Notes: generated by a model not told the origin, from the letters alone. A stretch of 64,000 nucleotides of DNA from Streptococcus parasanguinis (GCA_018377375.1 JAGZZN010000002.1:1-64000), one strand, 5' to 3'. Shown: positions 1-9,806, numbered from the stretch's first letter. Translations and numbers: made by a program.

Positions 1-101
1 AAGCTGATGAAATCAGCGTAGTAGAGCCCACTCAACCACTGCGTCTTGCTCGACAATCCAAAAATAATTGAGAGGCTAGGACTTTTGTCCCAGCCTCCTG
101 T
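1..101 (-). repeat. Dispersed modular repeat family 1, copy R1 (cut by window edge)
   Basis: This is the end of a repeat seen again at 14015-14260, 41109-41283 and 46956-47237. It contains the shared motif CCACTGCGTCTTGC and ends in the hairpin GAGGCTaGGAC/GTCCcAGCCTC, which can terminate rnsD transcription. Its inner module (GATGAAATCAGCGTAGTAGAG) is shared with R3 but not with R2 or R4. It contains no coding sequence. Confidence 0.8.
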
Positions 102-104
102 GCA

Positions 105-1061
105 TTATTTCGATTTAATGTAGTTAACACCATCTGCTTTTGGCGCAACTGCTTGTCCGAAGAAGGCTGCCAAGACAACCATGGTCAAGACGTAAGGCGC
201 AATTTGCAAGTAGATGGATGGGATACCTTTAAGCAAAGGCAATTGATTCCCGATAACAGCCAAACTTTGTGAAGCTCCAAAGAAGAGACTAGCAAGCATG
301 GCCCCGATTGGGTTCCATTTCCCGAAAATCATAGCCGCAAGCGCGATAAATCCAGGACCTACAATTGTAGTTACTGCAAAGTTAACAGAAACTGACTGAG
401 CGTAAATAGCTCCTCCGATACCTGCTAAGGCACCTGAGATCATCACTCCTAAGTAGCGCATTCTATAAACATTGATTCCCAAAGTATCTGCTGCTTGTGG
501 GTGTTCACCTACTGAACGAAGACGCAATCCAAATTTCGTCTTGAACATGATAAACCAAGCAAAGAATGAAAATAGAATCGCAACCCAGCCGATGATGCTG
601 GCATTGTTGAAGAAAATATCCCCAATCACCGGAATTTTAGATAAGACCGGAATGGATGTTTTCCCAAAGGCAACTTTGATATTATCAGTTTGCCCCTTGT
701 TGTACATCGCTTTAACAAGGAAGACCGCAAGTGGAGGTGCCATCAAGTTCAATACTGTACCTGAGACGATATGGTCAGCACGGAAATGAATGGTTGCCAC
801 CGCGTGGATCAAGGAGAAGAGTACTCCAATCCCTGCAGCAACGATCAAGGACAACCATGGTGTCAAACTTCCTAACTCAGGCTCAAAAGTCAAGTTAAAG
901 ATAATACCTGAGAAGGCTCCCATAACCATGATTCCTTCCAGACCAACGTTAACAACCCCAGCGTGTTCTGAGTATGCTCCTCCGATACTTGTGAAGATCA
1001 GCGGCGCTGCATACACAATCATAGAGGAAACAAGAATACTTAAAATCGTTACAATACTCAT
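105..1061 (-). CDS. rnsD: Nucleoside ABC transporter permease RnsD
   Basis: This is an integral membrane permease of the BPD_transp_2 family, about 318 residues and 8-10 hydrophobic segments, of the type that imports ribonucleosides. The family-typical glycine-rich stretch around GGAYSEHAGVVNVGLEGIM lies near residue 27 and the cytoplasmic loop LGINVYRMRYLGVMISGALAG near residue 196. Its start codon overlaps the stop of the other permease, so the two are translationally coupled. The order lipoprotein-ATPase-permease-permease matches rnsBACD of S. mutans. It is the last gene of the operon and a repeat-borne hairpin follows it. Confidence 0.93.
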   Translation of the reverse strand: MSIVTILSILVSSMIVYAAPLIFTSIGGAYSEHAGVVNVGLEGIMVMGAFSGIIFNLTFEPELGSLTPWLSLIVAAGIGVLFSLIHAVATIHFRADHIVSGTVLNLMAPPLAVFLVKAMYNKGQTDNIKVAFGKTSIPVLSKIPVIGDIFFNNASIIGWVAILFSFFAWFIMFKTKFGLRLRSVGEHPQAADTLGINVYRMRYLGVMISGALAGIGGAIYAQSVSVNFAVTTIVGPGFIALAAMIFGKWNPIGAMLASLFFGASQSLAVIGNQLPLLKGIPSIYLQIAPYVLTMVVLAAFFGQAVAPKADGVNYIKSK

Positions 1062-2122
1062 TAGTTTGCTCCTCCTTTTTTAGCTGAACGCATCGAGATC
1101 ATCTTTTCAATAATGTAGTGGGCACATACGAAGAAGATAATAGATGCTGTCACAATTTGAACGACTTCTTCAGGGATGGCAGCTGGCTTCATACCAACTC
1201 CCCCAATTTGAAGTGCTCCAAACAAGAAGGCAGCAAATGGAATACCAATTGGTGAATTCATTGCAAGAAGGGCAACGGCCATTCCGTTAAATCCAACACT
1301 CATCGAGCTGGTTTGAACGTAGACATTTGAGTAAATACCAAGACCTTCTGCTACCCCACCGATACCAGCAAGAGCACCAGAAATGATCATAGAAAGGATA
1401 ATGGTTCGTTTTGCAGACATCCCAGCGTATTCTGCCGCATTCGAATTGAGACCAACGGCACGGATTTCAAAACCAAGTGTTGTTTTCTTCATCAAGAACC
1501 AGATGACCACCACTGCGATGATGGCAAAGAAGATCCCGATGTTCATTTGTGATTTGTCTGTCAAATTACGCAACCACTCCGTTTGGTAGACAGCGTTGGC
1601 TCCCACATCAATGGTTGAGTCCTTGTTTTTCATCAAGGAAGCTGGGAAGCTATGAATCAAGGCATTCCCACCATAGAGAACAATGTAGTTCATCATAATG
1701 GTGATAATGACCTCACTGGTTCCGAGATAGGCACGAAGGAAACCAGGAATCGCTCCAATAAATCCACCTGCAATAGCCGCAATCAAAACGGTCATCGGAA
1801 TCATCAGTAAGCGAGGCATATTTGGGAAGGAAAGGGCAAACCAAGTCGCCATGATCCATCCTGCAAAAGCCTGACCAGGAAGTCCAACGTTAAAGAAGCC
1901 GGCCCGGCTGGCTACTGAAAACCCAAGAGCAACTAAAATCAGTGGCCCCATAGCACGGGAAATATTTCCCCAACTCTTAATCGAACCAAAGGCTTTCTTA
2001 AACAGCAATTCATATCCCCAAAGGGCATCATAGCTAAAGGCCCACATAATAATGGCACCCAAGACCAATCCTAAAAGGACAGACACCAATGGAACGGCAA
2101 TTTGTTTTAAATTCTTATTCAT
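1061..2122 (-). CDS. rnsC: Nucleoside ABC transporter permease RnsC
   Basis: This 353-residue permease is the partner of RnsD. It has a hydrophobic N-terminus (LVSVLLGLVLGAIIMW) and the motif SRAGFFNVGLPGQAFAGWIM near residue 72, typical of the BmpA-associated nucleoside importers (YufP/NupP-like). The start overlaps the ATPase stop by eight bases and the stop overlaps the rnsD start, giving tight coupling across the three genes. The protein sits in the membrane as a heterodimer with RnsD. I see no defect. Confidence 0.93.
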   Translation of the reverse strand: MNKNLKQIAVPLVSVLLGLVLGAIIMWAFSYDALWGYELLFKKAFGSIKSWGNISRAMGPLILVALGFSVASRAGFFNVGLPGQAFAGWIMATWFALSFPNMPRLLMIPMTVLIAAIAGGFIGAIPGFLRAYLGTSEVIITIMMNYIVLYGGNALIHSFPASLMKNKDSTIDVGANAVYQTEWLRNLTDKSQMNIGIFFAIIAVVVIWFLMKKTTLGFEIRAVGLNSNAAEYAGMSAKRTIILSMIISGALAGIGGVAEGLGIYSNVYVQTSSMSVGFNGMAVALLAMNSPIGIPFAAFLFGALQIGGVGMKPAAIPEEVVQIVTASIIFFVCAHYIIEKMISMRSAKKGGAN

Positions 2123-3650
2123 TTGATGCTCCCTCCTTTACTTGTCCTCCTGCCATGAGGATTCCAAGTTCTTGCTTATTCGTTGTTTCAGGGGTTACGA
2201 TCCCTTGGATCTTCCCATCATGAATAACTGCAATACGGTCAGAAACATTCAAAATTTCATCTAATTCAAAGCTGACAACCAGAACGGCTTTTCCATTATC
2301 CCGTTCTTGGATCAAACGTTTGTGGATATATTCGATCGCTCCAACGTCCAATCCACGAGTCGGCTGGCTGACGATCAAGAGATCTGGATCGCGATCGATT
2401 TCCCGAGCGATAATGGCTTTTTGCTGGTTCCCTCCAGAGAGAGCCTTAGCAGGTACCACTTCACTGGCTGCACGAACGTCAAACTCTTCCATCAACTTCT
2501 TGGCATAAGAGGTAATATTTGGATAATTCAAGATACCATTCTTGCTAAGAGGTTCTTTATAATAGGTTTGAAGGGCAATGTTTTCAGAGATCATCATATC
2601 AAGGACTAATCCATCACGATGACGGTCTTCAGGGACATGCCCTACCTTCATTTCTGTGATTTGACGTGGACGAAGTCCTACAACATCTTTGCCTTTAATC
2701 TTGATTGAACCGGATTTCACCTTCCGTAGACCTGTAATGGCTTGGATCAACTCAGACTGACCATTTCCGTCAATCCCTGCAATCCCGACGACCTCACCAG
2801 CACGAAGTTCCAGTGACAAATTCTTAACAGCTGGGACACCACGGTTTTCGTTTACAACCAAGTTTTCGATCGACAAGACGACTTCTTTTGGTTGAGAAGG
2901 ACCTTTCTCCGTTTTAAAGGAAACAGAACGACCGACCATCATTTCGGCCAAGTCTTGGTTGGTAGCTCCACCAATCTCGACTGTCTCAATCGATTTACCA
3001 CGACGGATAACCGTTACTCGGTCTGAAACAGCACGGATTTCATCCAACTTGTGCGTAATCAAGATAATAGATTTTCCTTCATTTGCCAAGTTCTTCATGA
3101 TTGTCATCAATTCTTCGATTTCAGCTGGTGTCAACACCGCAGTTGGTTCATCGAAGATTAGGATGTCGGCTCCACGATAAAGCGTCTTTAAAATTTCCAC
3201 ACGTTGCTGCGCACCGACGGAAATATCCTCAACTTTAGCATTTGGATCCACTGCTAAGCCATATTTTTTAGACAAATCAAGGATATCTTGACTGGCTTTC
3301 TTAAGATCCAAAATACCATGTTTAGTGGTTTCAGACCCAAGGATGATATTTTCAGCAACAGTGAAGGCTTCAACCAACATAAAGTGTTGGTGCACCATTC
3401 CAATTCCTAAAGAGGCTGCTTTTGAAGGTGAGTCTAGGTTAACAGTTTTTCCATTTACCACGATGTCTCCGCTAGTTGGTTCCAACAAACCAGCCAACAT
3501 ATTCATCAGGGTAGATTTCCCTGCACCATTTTCTCCAAGAAGTGCATGGATTTCACCTTTGCGCAACTGAAGGTTAATCTTATCATTTGCTACAAAGTCA
3601 CCAAATTTTTTGGTAATCTCACGCATTTCAATGACATATTCGTGTGTCAT
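2115..3650 (-). CDS. rnsA: Nucleoside ABC transporter ATP-binding protein RnsA
   Basis: This 511-residue protein carries two ABC cassettes in tandem, as in sugar and nucleoside importers of the CUT2/BMP type. The first has Walker A GENGAGKST near residue 39 and Walker B ILIFDEPTAVLTP. The second is degenerate, with GIDGNGQSE in place of a canonical Walker A, but keeps the signature LSGGNQQK and LLIVSQPTRGLD. This one-active-one-degenerate layout is normal for the family. It energises RnsC/RnsD. About 130 bases with hairpins separate it from the upstream lipoprotein gene. Confidence 0.94.
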   Translation of the reverse strand: MTHEYVIEMREITKKFGDFVANDKINLQLRKGEIHALLGENGAGKSTLMNMLAGLLEPTSGDIVVNGKTVNLDSPSKAASLGIGMVHQHFMLVEAFTVAENIILGSETTKHGILDLKKASQDILDLSKKYGLAVDPNAKVEDISVGAQQRVEILKTLYRGADILIFDEPTAVLTPAEIEELMTIMKNLANEGKSIILITHKLDEIRAVSDRVTVIRRGKSIETVEIGGATNQDLAEMMVGRSVSFKTEKGPSQPKEVVLSIENLVVNENRGVPAVKNLSLELRAGEVVGIAGIDGNGQSELIQAITGLRKVKSGSIKIKGKDVVGLRPRQITEMKVGHVPEDRHRDGLVLDMMISENIALQTYYKEPLSKNGILNYPNITSYAKKLMEEFDVRAASEVVPAKALSGGNQQKAIIAREIDRDPDLLIVSQPTRGLDVGAIEYIHKRLIQERDNGKAVLVVSFELDEILNVSDRIAVIHDGKIQGIVTPETTNKQELGILMAGGQVKEGASNE

Positions 3651-3683
3651 GTGGGGTGTTTCCTTTCAAATCAATTTTTATTT

Positions 3684-3768
3684 CAATAAAATCTGCTAGG
3701 CGACTAACAGATTTTATTGAGACAAAAATGTCTCACTTTAAAAGAAACGGCCCTTAAAGGGAGGGCCG
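3684..3768 (-). terminator. Intercistronic hairpins between rnsB and rnsA
   Basis: Read on the minus strand just after rnsB, there is a GC-rich hairpin CGGCCC...GGGCCG (3748-3768) followed by TTTCTTTT, which looks like a weak terminator. Next come a short TGAGAC/GTCTCA hairpin (3719-3736) and a 12-bp perfect inverted repeat CAATAAAATCTG/CAGATTTTATTG (3684-3719) close to the rnsA ribosome binding site. I infer partial termination or mRNA processing that makes more binding protein than transporter. Confidence 0.7.
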
Positions 3769-3781
3769 CTCCAATCAAATA

Positions 3782-4843
3782 TTATTTTTCAGGAACTTTA
3801 AGAGACCCATCAAGGATTTTAGCTTTAGCATCTTCTACAGCTTTTTTAGCATCTGCAGAAAGGTTGTCAGTTGTCAAATCAACTCCACCATCTTTCAAGC
3901 TATAAGTAATCACTTTACCGCCAGGGAATTTACCGTCAGCAGTTTTCTTAGCCAAGTCTTTTACAGATTCTCCGACTTTCTTCAAGCTTGAAGCCAATAC
4001 AAAGTTAGATTTTTTACCATCTTTAGAAGTGTATTCACCTTCAGCTTTTTGGTCACGGTCAACACCAAGAACCCAAACTTTTTCGTCTTCATTTTTCTTC
4101 TCGTTCAAGTCTTTAGCTTCAGAGAAGACACCTGCACCAGTACCACCAGCTACTTGGTAGATAACGTCTGCACCTGCGGCGTATTGTGCAGCAGCAATTG
4201 TTTTACCTTTCGCAGAGTCACCGAACGAACCAGCGTAGTCTACTTGAACTTTGATAGATGGGTCAACAGATTTAACACCAGCTTCAAATCCAGCGCGGAA
4301 ACGAGTGATAACTTCACTTTCCATACCACCTACAAAACCAACTTGTTTAGTTTTTGTAGTTTTTGCAGCAGCGATACCAGCAAGGTAACCAGCTTCGTTA
4401 TCGGCATAAACAGCAGATGCTACGTTCTTTTGTCCTTCAATACGGTCATCGATGATGACATAGTTCACATCTTCGTTGTCTTTTGCAGCTTTTTTAACAG
4501 AGTCGCTCAAGGCAAAACCAACACCAAAGATCAATTTGTAGTCGTTAGAAACAGCTTCATCAAGGTTTGTCGCATATTGAGATTCATCTGTTGATTGGAA
4601 GTAGTCAAATCCGTTCCCTTTAGAAAGACCGTTTTCTTTACCCCAAGCTTGCAAACCTTCCCAAGCAGATTGGTTGAATGATTTGTCATCCACACCACCA
4701 GTATCGGTAATGATAGCAGCTTTCAAATCTGTTTTAGATTCTGAGTTTGCGCTATCTTTTTTAGACGCACGATTTCCACATGCTGCAAGTCCGATAGCAG
4801 CGACAGTTACTAGACCAAGGCCTAGCCATTGTTTCTTGTTCAT
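3782..4843 (-). CDS. rnsB: BMP-family nucleoside-binding lipoprotein RnsB
   Basis: This 353-residue lipoprotein starts at the ATG at 4843 behind a strong AGGAGG; longer upstream starts lack a ribosome binding site and would extend the signal peptide. The signal peptide ends in the lipobox LAAC, followed by a basic-polar linker and a PBP1 basic membrane protein domain (KAAIITDTGGVDDKSFNQSA, then FNQSAWEGLQAW). It is the extracytoplasmic ligand receptor for RnsACD. Its position after cdd, deoC and pdp ties nucleoside capture to salvage. Confidence 0.93.
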   Translation of the reverse strand: MNKKQWLGLGLVTVAAIGLAACGNRASKKDSANSESKTDLKAAIITDTGGVDDKSFNQSAWEGLQAWGKENGLSKGNGFDYFQSTDESQYATNLDEAVSNDYKLIFGVGFALSDSVKKAAKDNEDVNYVIIDDRIEGQKNVASAVYADNEAGYLAGIAAAKTTKTKQVGFVGGMESEVITRFRAGFEAGVKSVDPSIKVQVDYAGSFGDSAKGKTIAAAQYAAGADVIYQVAGGTGAGVFSEAKDLNEKKNEDEKVWVLGVDRDQKAEGEYTSKDGKKSNFVLASSLKKVGESVKDLAKKTADGKFPGGKVITYSLKDGGVDLTTDNLSADAKKAVEDAKAKILDGSLKVPEK

Positions 4844-4918
4844 TACTGAACCTCCTAAATTATTGTGCAACATTGTTGCGAAGTATTGAAAGGGTCAAAA
4901 GACCGCCTCACAGACCCA

Positions 4919-5308
4919 TTAAGTCAGGTCTGTAAAGGAATATGGAAGTAATTCCTTGACCGTCATCACGACCGTCGATTTATCTTTAGATACTAAGGTT
5001 ACAGGAAGGTCTGGCTCAAAAAATTCAGCCATGACCTGGCGACAAGCACCACATGGAGAGATGGGCTTTTCTGTTTGCCCGTAGATAATGAGCTCTTTGA
5101 AATCGCGAGCTCCTTCAGAAACAGCTTTAAAAATTGCTGTCCGTTCTCCACAGTTGGTTAATCCAAAACTGGCATTTTCGATATTGACACCTGTATAGAT
5201 TTCTCCATCCTTCGTTAGCAGTACAGCTCCAATTGGGAAATGAGAGTAAGGCACATAGGCTTGTTGACTCACTTCAACTGCTAAGTTGATCAACTCAGTA
5301 GTCGCCAT
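4919..5308 (-). CDS. cdd: Cytidine deaminase
   Basis: This 129-residue enzyme deaminates cytidine and deoxycytidine. Zinc-site motifs are NCGERTA (ligand Cys and catalytic Glu) near residue 53 and PCGACRQV near residue 86, giving the three-cysteine ligand set of small tetrameric Gram-positive enzymes. Its start overlaps the end of deoC by 14 bases. It is part of the pdp-deoC-cdd-rnsBACD salvage operon. Confidence 0.95.
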   Translation of the reverse strand: MATTELINLAVEVSQQAYVPYSHFPIGAVLLTKDGEIYTGVNIENASFGLTNCGERTAIFKAVSEGARDFKELIIYGQTEKPISPCGACRQVMAEFFEPDLPVTLVSKDKSTVVMTVKELLPYSFTDLT

Positions 5309-5957
5309 GAGCCACCTTTCCTTCCATGATGGCTACACCAGAAGAAGTCCCGATACGGGTCGCACCAGCTTCGATAAAAGCAAGAGCATCTTCATAAGAG
5401 CGAGCACCACCAGAAGCTTTAACACCCATGTCGGGTCCAACAGTTTGACGCATTAAGGCCACATCTTCTACCGTTGCTCCTCCAGTTGAGAAGCCAGTTG
5501 AAGTCTTCACAAAGTCTGCGCCAGCTGACTTAGCAATTTGGCAAGCAACAATCTTTTCATCATCTGTTAAGAGACAAGTCTCAATGATGACTTTGACCAG
5601 CTTATCACCGCTTGCTTCAACTACAGCTTGGATATCTTCCTCAACTAGTGCTAAATTCTTAGACTTAAGAGCCCCGATATTAATGACCATGTCAATCTCA
5701 TCGGCACCATTTTGAATAGCATTTTTTGTTTCACACGCTTTGACAAATGGTGTATTTGCTCCCAAAGGAAAACCAATGACGGTACAAACTTTGACGTCTG
5801 AATCGCACAAGCCCTCAGCCGCAAAATTCACCCATGTAGGGTTCACACAGACACTCGCAAAATCATAAGCCTTAGCTTCTTCGATCAGCTTTTCGATCTG
5901 TTCTTGTTGCGCATCTGGTTTTAAAAGAGTGTGATCGATATATTTATTTAACTTCAT
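5295..5957 (-). CDS. deoC: Deoxyribose-phosphate aldolase
   Basis: This 220-residue class I aldolase splits 2-deoxyribose-5-phosphate into glyceraldehyde-3-phosphate and acetaldehyde. The Schiff-base lysine lies in FVKTSTGFS near residue 150 and the second conserved lysine in VKASGGAR near residue 180. Normal length. It consumes the sugar phosphate formed after pdp action and shares an operon with pdp (17-base gap) and cdd (overlap). Confidence 0.95.
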   Translation of the reverse strand: MKLNKYIDHTLLKPDAQQEQIEKLIEEAKAYDFASVCVNPTWVNFAAEGLCDSDVKVCTVIGFPLGANTPFVKACETKNAIQNGADEIDMVINIGALKSKNLALVEEDIQAVVEASGDKLVKVIIETCLLTDDEKIVACQIAKSAGADFVKTSTGFSTGGATVEDVALMRQTVGPDMGVKASGGARSYEDALAFIEAGATRIGTSSGVAIMEGKVAHGDY

Positions 5958-5974
5958 ACAATCTCCTGAGCTAC

Positions 5975-7252
5975 TTAAGATATTATTTCAATAATTTCTT
6001 TAACGCTTTCAGCCCTATCTAGTATTTTAACATTTTTTTTGAATTCTGTAACACTTTCTTGTGAATTTTTTTCATTCATGAAAATACGGGCAATGCGTTC
6101 CCCCTTTTTGACGTGCTCTCCCACTTTCTTGTCAAACACAATTCCTGTTTCGTAATCGAGGGGATCCGATTTGACAGCACGACCAGCACCTAGGCGCATA
6201 GCAAACAAGCCAAACTCCATAGCAGGTAAAGCAGCAATGACGCCATCTTGGTCCGCTGTTACTTCAAGGACCTGAACCACTTTGACAGGACGGTACAAAT
6301 CCTCTAAATCTCCACCTTGAGCCACGACCATTTCTTCAAACTTCGCTAAAGCTTGACCATTGGTCAAGTGTTCATGAATGGCTTCAATTGATTGATCTAC
6401 ATTGGCCAATTTCAACATGATTTGCGCCAACTCACAAATAAACTCTGTCACATCAGCGCGTCCTTGTCCTTTCAGAATATCCAGGGCTTCTAAAATTTCT
6501 AAACGATTACCAATACTGGTTCCCAAAGGTTGGCTCATATCTGTAATGACAGCGATCGTTTTCCGACCCACTGCATTTCCAAGATCCACCATGGTACGTG
6601 CTAAGCGACGAGCATCCTCAATATTCTTCATAAAGGCCCCTTCTCCAACGGTGACATCGAGAAGGATGGCATCTGCCCCAGCAGCAATTTTCTTACTCAT
6701 AACCGAACTTGCAATCAGGGGAATGGTATCTACCGTTGCGGTAACATCACGAAGAGCATACAAGAGTTTATCAGCCTTCACCAGTTGGTCCGATTGGCCA
6801 ATGACAGAAAGGCCGATTTCTTGTACCTGTTGGATAAATTCTTCTTGAGTCCGCTCGATCTGGAAACCTTTAATAGATTCCAACTTATCGATGGTTCCAC
6901 CTGTGTGGCCTAAACCACGACCGCTCATTTTAGCAACTGGCACTCCGAAACTTGCAACCAGAGGGACCAAGACTAAGGTCACCTTGTCTCCCACACCACC
7001 AGTTGAATGTTTGTCTACCTTGATTCCTGGAATAGCTGACAGATCAAACTGTTGCCCTGTTTGGACCATCTTCATGGTCATATGGGAGATTTCTTCTGTC
7101 GTCATCCCTTTAAAATAAACGGCCATAGCAAAAGCGGACATTTGGTAATCTGGAACTGTTCCAGCCACATATCCCTCAATCAGCCATTCAATTTCTTCCT
7201 TGTTTAAGGCAAGACCATCTCTTTTTTTCTGAATGATATCTACAGCTCTCAT
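5975..7252 (-). CDS. pdp: Pyrimidine-nucleoside phosphorylase
   Basis: This 425-residue enzyme phosphorolyses uridine, deoxyuridine and thymidine. The family signature is visible as [10 protein letters not shown] near residue 81 and [13 protein letters not shown] near residue 108. The start ATG overlaps the stop of the upstream methyltransferase gene, so they are coupled. It feeds sugar phosphates to deoC and free bases to salvage. Confidence 0.95.
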   Translation of the reverse strand: MRAVDIIQKKRDGLALNKEEIEWLIEGYVAGTVPDYQMSAFAMAVYFKGMTTEEISHMTMKMVQTGQQFDLSAIPGIKVDKHSTGGVGDKVTLVLVPLVASFGVPVAKMSGRGLGHTGGTIDKLESIKGFQIERTQEEFIQQVQEIGLSVIGQSDQLVKADKLLYALRDVTATVDTIPLIASSVMSKKIAAGADAILLDVTVGEGAFMKNIEDARRLARTMVDLGNAVGRKTIAVITDMSQPLGTSIGNRLEILEALDILKGQGRADVTEFICELAQIMLKLANVDQSIEAIHEHLTNGQALAKFEEMVVAQGGDLEDLYRPVKVVQVLEVTADQDGVIAALPAMEFGLFAMRLGAGRAVKSDPLDYETGIVFDKKVGEHVKKGERIARIFMNEKNSQESVTEFKKNVKILDRAESVKEIIEIIS

Positions 7253-7842
7253 GATTCTTTCTCACTTCTTAAAATATAATAGCCTTTGTCTTTTTTCACT
7301 GTCTCACAATTGCCAAACGTCTCTTCCATCTTGGCCTTAGCACTTGGAGCCCCTTGTTTTTTCTGAATGACAATGGTCAAGTCTCCACCTGGTTTCAAAT
7401 GTTCAAAACTACCAGTGATCACTTGGTGAACCACTTTTTTACCAGCTCGGATTGGCGGATTACTGATCACATGGTCAAAGACCCCTTCAACCGCTTCATA
7501 GACATCCGAAGAAAAAATCTGAGCTTCCACGCCATTTCGGCTAGCATTTTTCTTAGCCAAGTCCAGCGCCCGCTCATTGACATCCACCATGGTCACGGCA
7601 ACTCCCTGAGCTTTAGCTAGAGAGAGGCCGATTGGACCATAGCCGCAGCCAACATCGAGGACATTTTCTCCTTCTTGGAAATCCAGGGTTGATAGGAGTA
7701 CCTGGCTTCCATAATCAATCATTTTTTTACTAAAGACGCCGGCGTCCGTATAGAAATTCATCTTTTGTCCCAATAAAACAACAGCCAGATCATGAATATC
7801 ATGGGCTGCATCTGGGTTTATATCGAAATACATTTTACTCAT
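7249..7842 (-). CDS. RsmC-like class I SAM methyltransferase
   Basis: This 197-residue protein has the SAM-binding motif VLDVGCGYGPIGLSLAK near residue 60 and the catalytic SNPPIRAG near residue 128, which marks N-methyltransferases of the RsmC/RlmG type. The likely substrate is the exocyclic amine of a guanine in 16S rRNA, though that is family inference. It is half the length of E. coli RsmC because it has only the catalytic domain, as in other Firmicutes. It is the first gene of the salvage operon and faces away from coaA. Confidence 0.85.
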   Translation of the reverse strand: MSKMYFDINPDAAHDIHDLAVVLLGQKMNFYTDAGVFSKKMIDYGSQVLLSTLDFQEGENVLDVGCGYGPIGLSLAKAQGVAVTMVDVNERALDLAKKNASRNGVEAQIFSSDVYEAVEGVFDHVISNPPIRAGKKVVHQVITGSFEHLKPGGDLTIVIQKKQGAPSAKAKMEETFGNCETVKKDKGYYILRSEKES

Positions 7843-7872
7843 AAGGTTATTTTATCATAATTCATTCGTTTT

Positions 7873-7909
7873 TTAAATCGTTTACACGACCCCTAAAAAT
7901 TGGTATACT
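7873..7909 (+). promoter_or_regulatory. coaA promoter with overlapping cre-like site
   Basis: TTTACA at 7881-7886, a 17-base spacer and TATACT at 7904-7909 form a good sigma-A promoter for coaA. On the minus strand TGTAAACGATTTAA (7873-7886) resembles a CcpA cre with two mismatches to my memory of the consensus. It overlaps the -35 box and lies upstream of the divergent nucleoside operon. Confidence 0.65.
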
Positions 7910-7932
7910 AATGACTACAATAGGAGTGACAT

Positions 7933-8853
7933 ATGGACAAAGAATTTCTACATTTTGAAAAAATTAATCGAGAAACTTGGCAAAATTTGCATCGCAAAAC
8001 CACCCCACCTCTCTCGCAAACAGAGCTAAATTCTATTAAAAGTTTTAACGACCGCATCAACCTCCAGGATGTGCGTGACGTCTACCTGCCTTTGACAAAC
8101 TTGATCGGAATCTACAAGCGTTCCAAAGAAGATTTGGCCTTTTCAAAAGGGATTTTTCTTCAAAAAACCAGTGAACGCCAACCCTTTATCATTGGGGTTT
8201 CAGGTAGTGTCGCTGTTGGCAAATCCACCACTAGCCGTCTTCTACAGATCCTACTTTCGCGGACCTTCGAAGGCTCGACCGTAGAATTGGTGACAACAGA
8301 TGGCTTTCTCTATCCAAATGCTATCTTAAAAGAACAAGAGCTCCTCAATCGAAAAGGATTTCCGGAAAGCTATGACATGGAATTGCTTCTTGATTTTCTC
8401 AACCAAATCAAAAACAACAAAAGTGTAGAAATCCCTGTCTATTCCCACGAAATTTACGATATTGTCCCAGATGAGAAACAAACGATTTTACCGGCTGATT
8501 TTGTCATTGTAGAAGGAATCAATGTCTTTCAAAATCCGCAAAATGACAGTCTCTATATGACCGATTTCTTTGATTTTTCGATCTATGTGGATGCCGCAGT
8601 CGATGATATCGAATCTTGGTATCTCGATCGCTTCCAAAAACTCCTGGCATTAGCTCAAAATGATCCCAATAACTACTACTATCGATTTACGGAACAACCC
8701 CTAGAAGAAGTTTTAAGCATGGCCCATCAGGTCTGGGAATCCATTAATTTAGTCAATTTGCAACATTACATTCAACCAACCCGTAACCGGGCTGATCTGA
8801 TTCTCCATAAGGCAACCAACCATGAAATCGACGAAATTTATCTCAAACGCTAG
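7933..8853 (+). CDS. coaA: Pantothenate kinase, type I
   Basis: This 306-residue kinase catalyses the first step of coenzyme A synthesis. The P-loop [12 protein letters not shown] lies near residue 93, followed by the type I motifs TTDGFLYPN and RKGFPESYD. It starts at an ATG about seven bases after AGGAG. Divergent from the salvage operon and followed by the rpsT promoter, it matches the order seen in S. mutans. Confidence 0.96.
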   Translation: MDKEFLHFEKINRETWQNLHRKTTPPLSQTELNSIKSFNDRINLQDVRDVYLPLTNLIGIYKRSKEDLAFSKGIFLQKTSERQPFIIGVSGSVAVGKSTTSRLLQILLSRTFEGSTVELVTTDGFLYPNAILKEQELLNRKGFPESYDMELLLDFLNQIKNNKSVEIPVYSHEIYDIVPDEKQTILPADFVIVEGINVFQNPQNDSLYMTDFFDFSIYVDAAVDDIESWYLDRFQKLLALAQNDPNNYYYRFTEQPLEEVLSMAHQVWESINLVNLQHYIQPTRNRADLILHKATNHEIDEIYLKR

Positions 8854-8902
8854 AGAAATTGGCCTTTTGACGGTACTTTTTTAAGGAAAAGCTATTTTAG
8901 GC

Positions 8903-8931
8903 TTGTCAAATCATAACTTTTCATATATAAT
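8903..8931 (+). promoter_or_regulatory. rpsT promoter
   Basis: TTGTCA (8903-8908), a 17-base spacer and TATAAT (8926-8931) lie 34 bases upstream of the rpsT start, giving a near-consensus sigma-A promoter and a short leader. Confidence 0.85.
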
Positions 8932-8964
8932 GAGATAGTTAGATTATCAATGGAGGTGAATAAC

Positions 8965-9198
8965 TTGGCAAACATTAAATCAGCTATCAAACGCGCTGAA
9001 TTGAACGTTAAACAAAACGAAAAAAACTCAGCTCAAAAATCAGCTATGCGTACTGCAATCAAAGCTTTTGAAGCAAACCCATCTGAAGAACTTTACCGCG
9101 CTGCTAGCTCAGCTATCGATAAAGCAGAAACTAAAGGTTTGATCCACAAGAACAAAGCTAGCCGTGATAAAGCACGTCTTGCAGCGAAACTTGGTTAA
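8965..9198 (+). CDS. rpsT: 30S ribosomal protein S20, TTG start
   Basis: This 77-residue S20 begins (M)[13 protein letters not shown] and is rich in Lys, Arg and Ala as expected. The start is the TTG at 8965, spaced correctly after GGAGGTG. The ATG at 8950 sits immediately before and within that Shine-Dalgarno sequence and has no binding site of its own, so the longer form is unlikely. Monocistronic, with its own promoter and terminator. A non-ATG start fits S20 autoregulation known in enterobacteria, though that is analogy only. Confidence 0.92.
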   Translation: MANIKSAIKRAELNVKQNEKNSAQKSAMRTAIKAFEANPSEELYRAASSAIDKAETKGLIHKNKASRDKARLAAKLG

Positions 9199-9219
9199 TC
9201 AAGAACAGCATAAAAATCA

Positions 9220-9239
9220 AGCTCTCCGGAGCTTTTTTT
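9220..9239 (+). terminator. rpsT terminator
   Basis: The hairpin AGCTC-TCCG-GAGCT is followed by seven T residues, 22 bases after the rpsT stop. Confidence 0.9.
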
Positions 9240-9264
9240 GTTCCTTAATTTTTGAGAGGTGCTT

Positions 9265-9774
9265 ATGAAAATCGTTATTATCGGCTATTCTGGATCTGGA
9301 AAATCTACCTTGGCTGAAAATTTAGCTCGCTACTACTCCATCTCCAAGCTCCACATGGATACCCTTCAATTTCAACCGGGATGGATAGACAGTGACCGGG
9401 ATTGGATGGAGGGACAGATGAAACAGTTTCTTAGCCAACATAAAGACTGGGTCATTGATGGCAATTACTCTTGGTGTTGCTATGAGGAAAGAATGAAGCA
9501 AGCAGACCACATTATCTTTCTTAATTTCTCTCGTTGGAACTGCCTCTATAGAGCCTGGAAACGATACCGTCGTTATAAGGGATGCGTCCGTGAGAGTATG
9601 GCAGCAGGCTGCCCTGAACGCTTTGACTGGGAATTCATCCGTTGGATCCTTTGGGATGGACGAACAAAAAGTGCCAGAGAAAGGTATCAAATCATCTACT
9701 CCACCTACCCTGAGAAATTTCTCTCTCTCAAGAACCAAAAAGAGCTAGATGCATTTCTAAAAACCATACAATAA
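9265..9774 (+). CDS. FlaR/adenylate-kinase-like P-loop protein
   Basis: This 169-residue cytoplasmic P-loop protein has Walker A GYSGSGKSTLA near residue 8, then KLHMDTLQFQPGW and VIDGNYSW, typical of proteins annotated as DNA topology modulation protein FlaR, distant adenylate or shikimate kinase relatives. The true substrate is unknown. I use the ATG at 9265, four bases after AGAGGTG, over the GTG two codons upstream. Convergent with the gene at 10087. Confidence 0.8.
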   Translation: MKIVIIGYSGSGKSTLAENLARYYSISKLHMDTLQFQPGWIDSDRDWMEGQMKQFLSQHKDWVIDGNYSWCCYEERMKQADHIIFLNFSRWNCLYRAWKRYRRYKGCVRESMAAGCPERFDWEFIRWILWDGRTKSARERYQIIYSTYPEKFLSLKNQKELDAFLKTIQ

Positions 9775-9806
9775 AAAAGGTTGAGATTAAAATCCCAAAC
9801 CTTTTT
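9773..9806 (+). terminator. Terminator-like hairpin after the P-loop gene
   Basis: AAAAAGGTT and AACCTTTTT pair around an interrupted GAGAT/ATCCC inner stem directly after the stop codon. It is A/T-flanked on both sides, so it can act on either strand. Confidence 0.75.

Noticed and set aside
4049..4594. 181-codon plus-strand frame
   Set aside because: Antisense to rnsB, Cys/Phe-rich and without a binding site.
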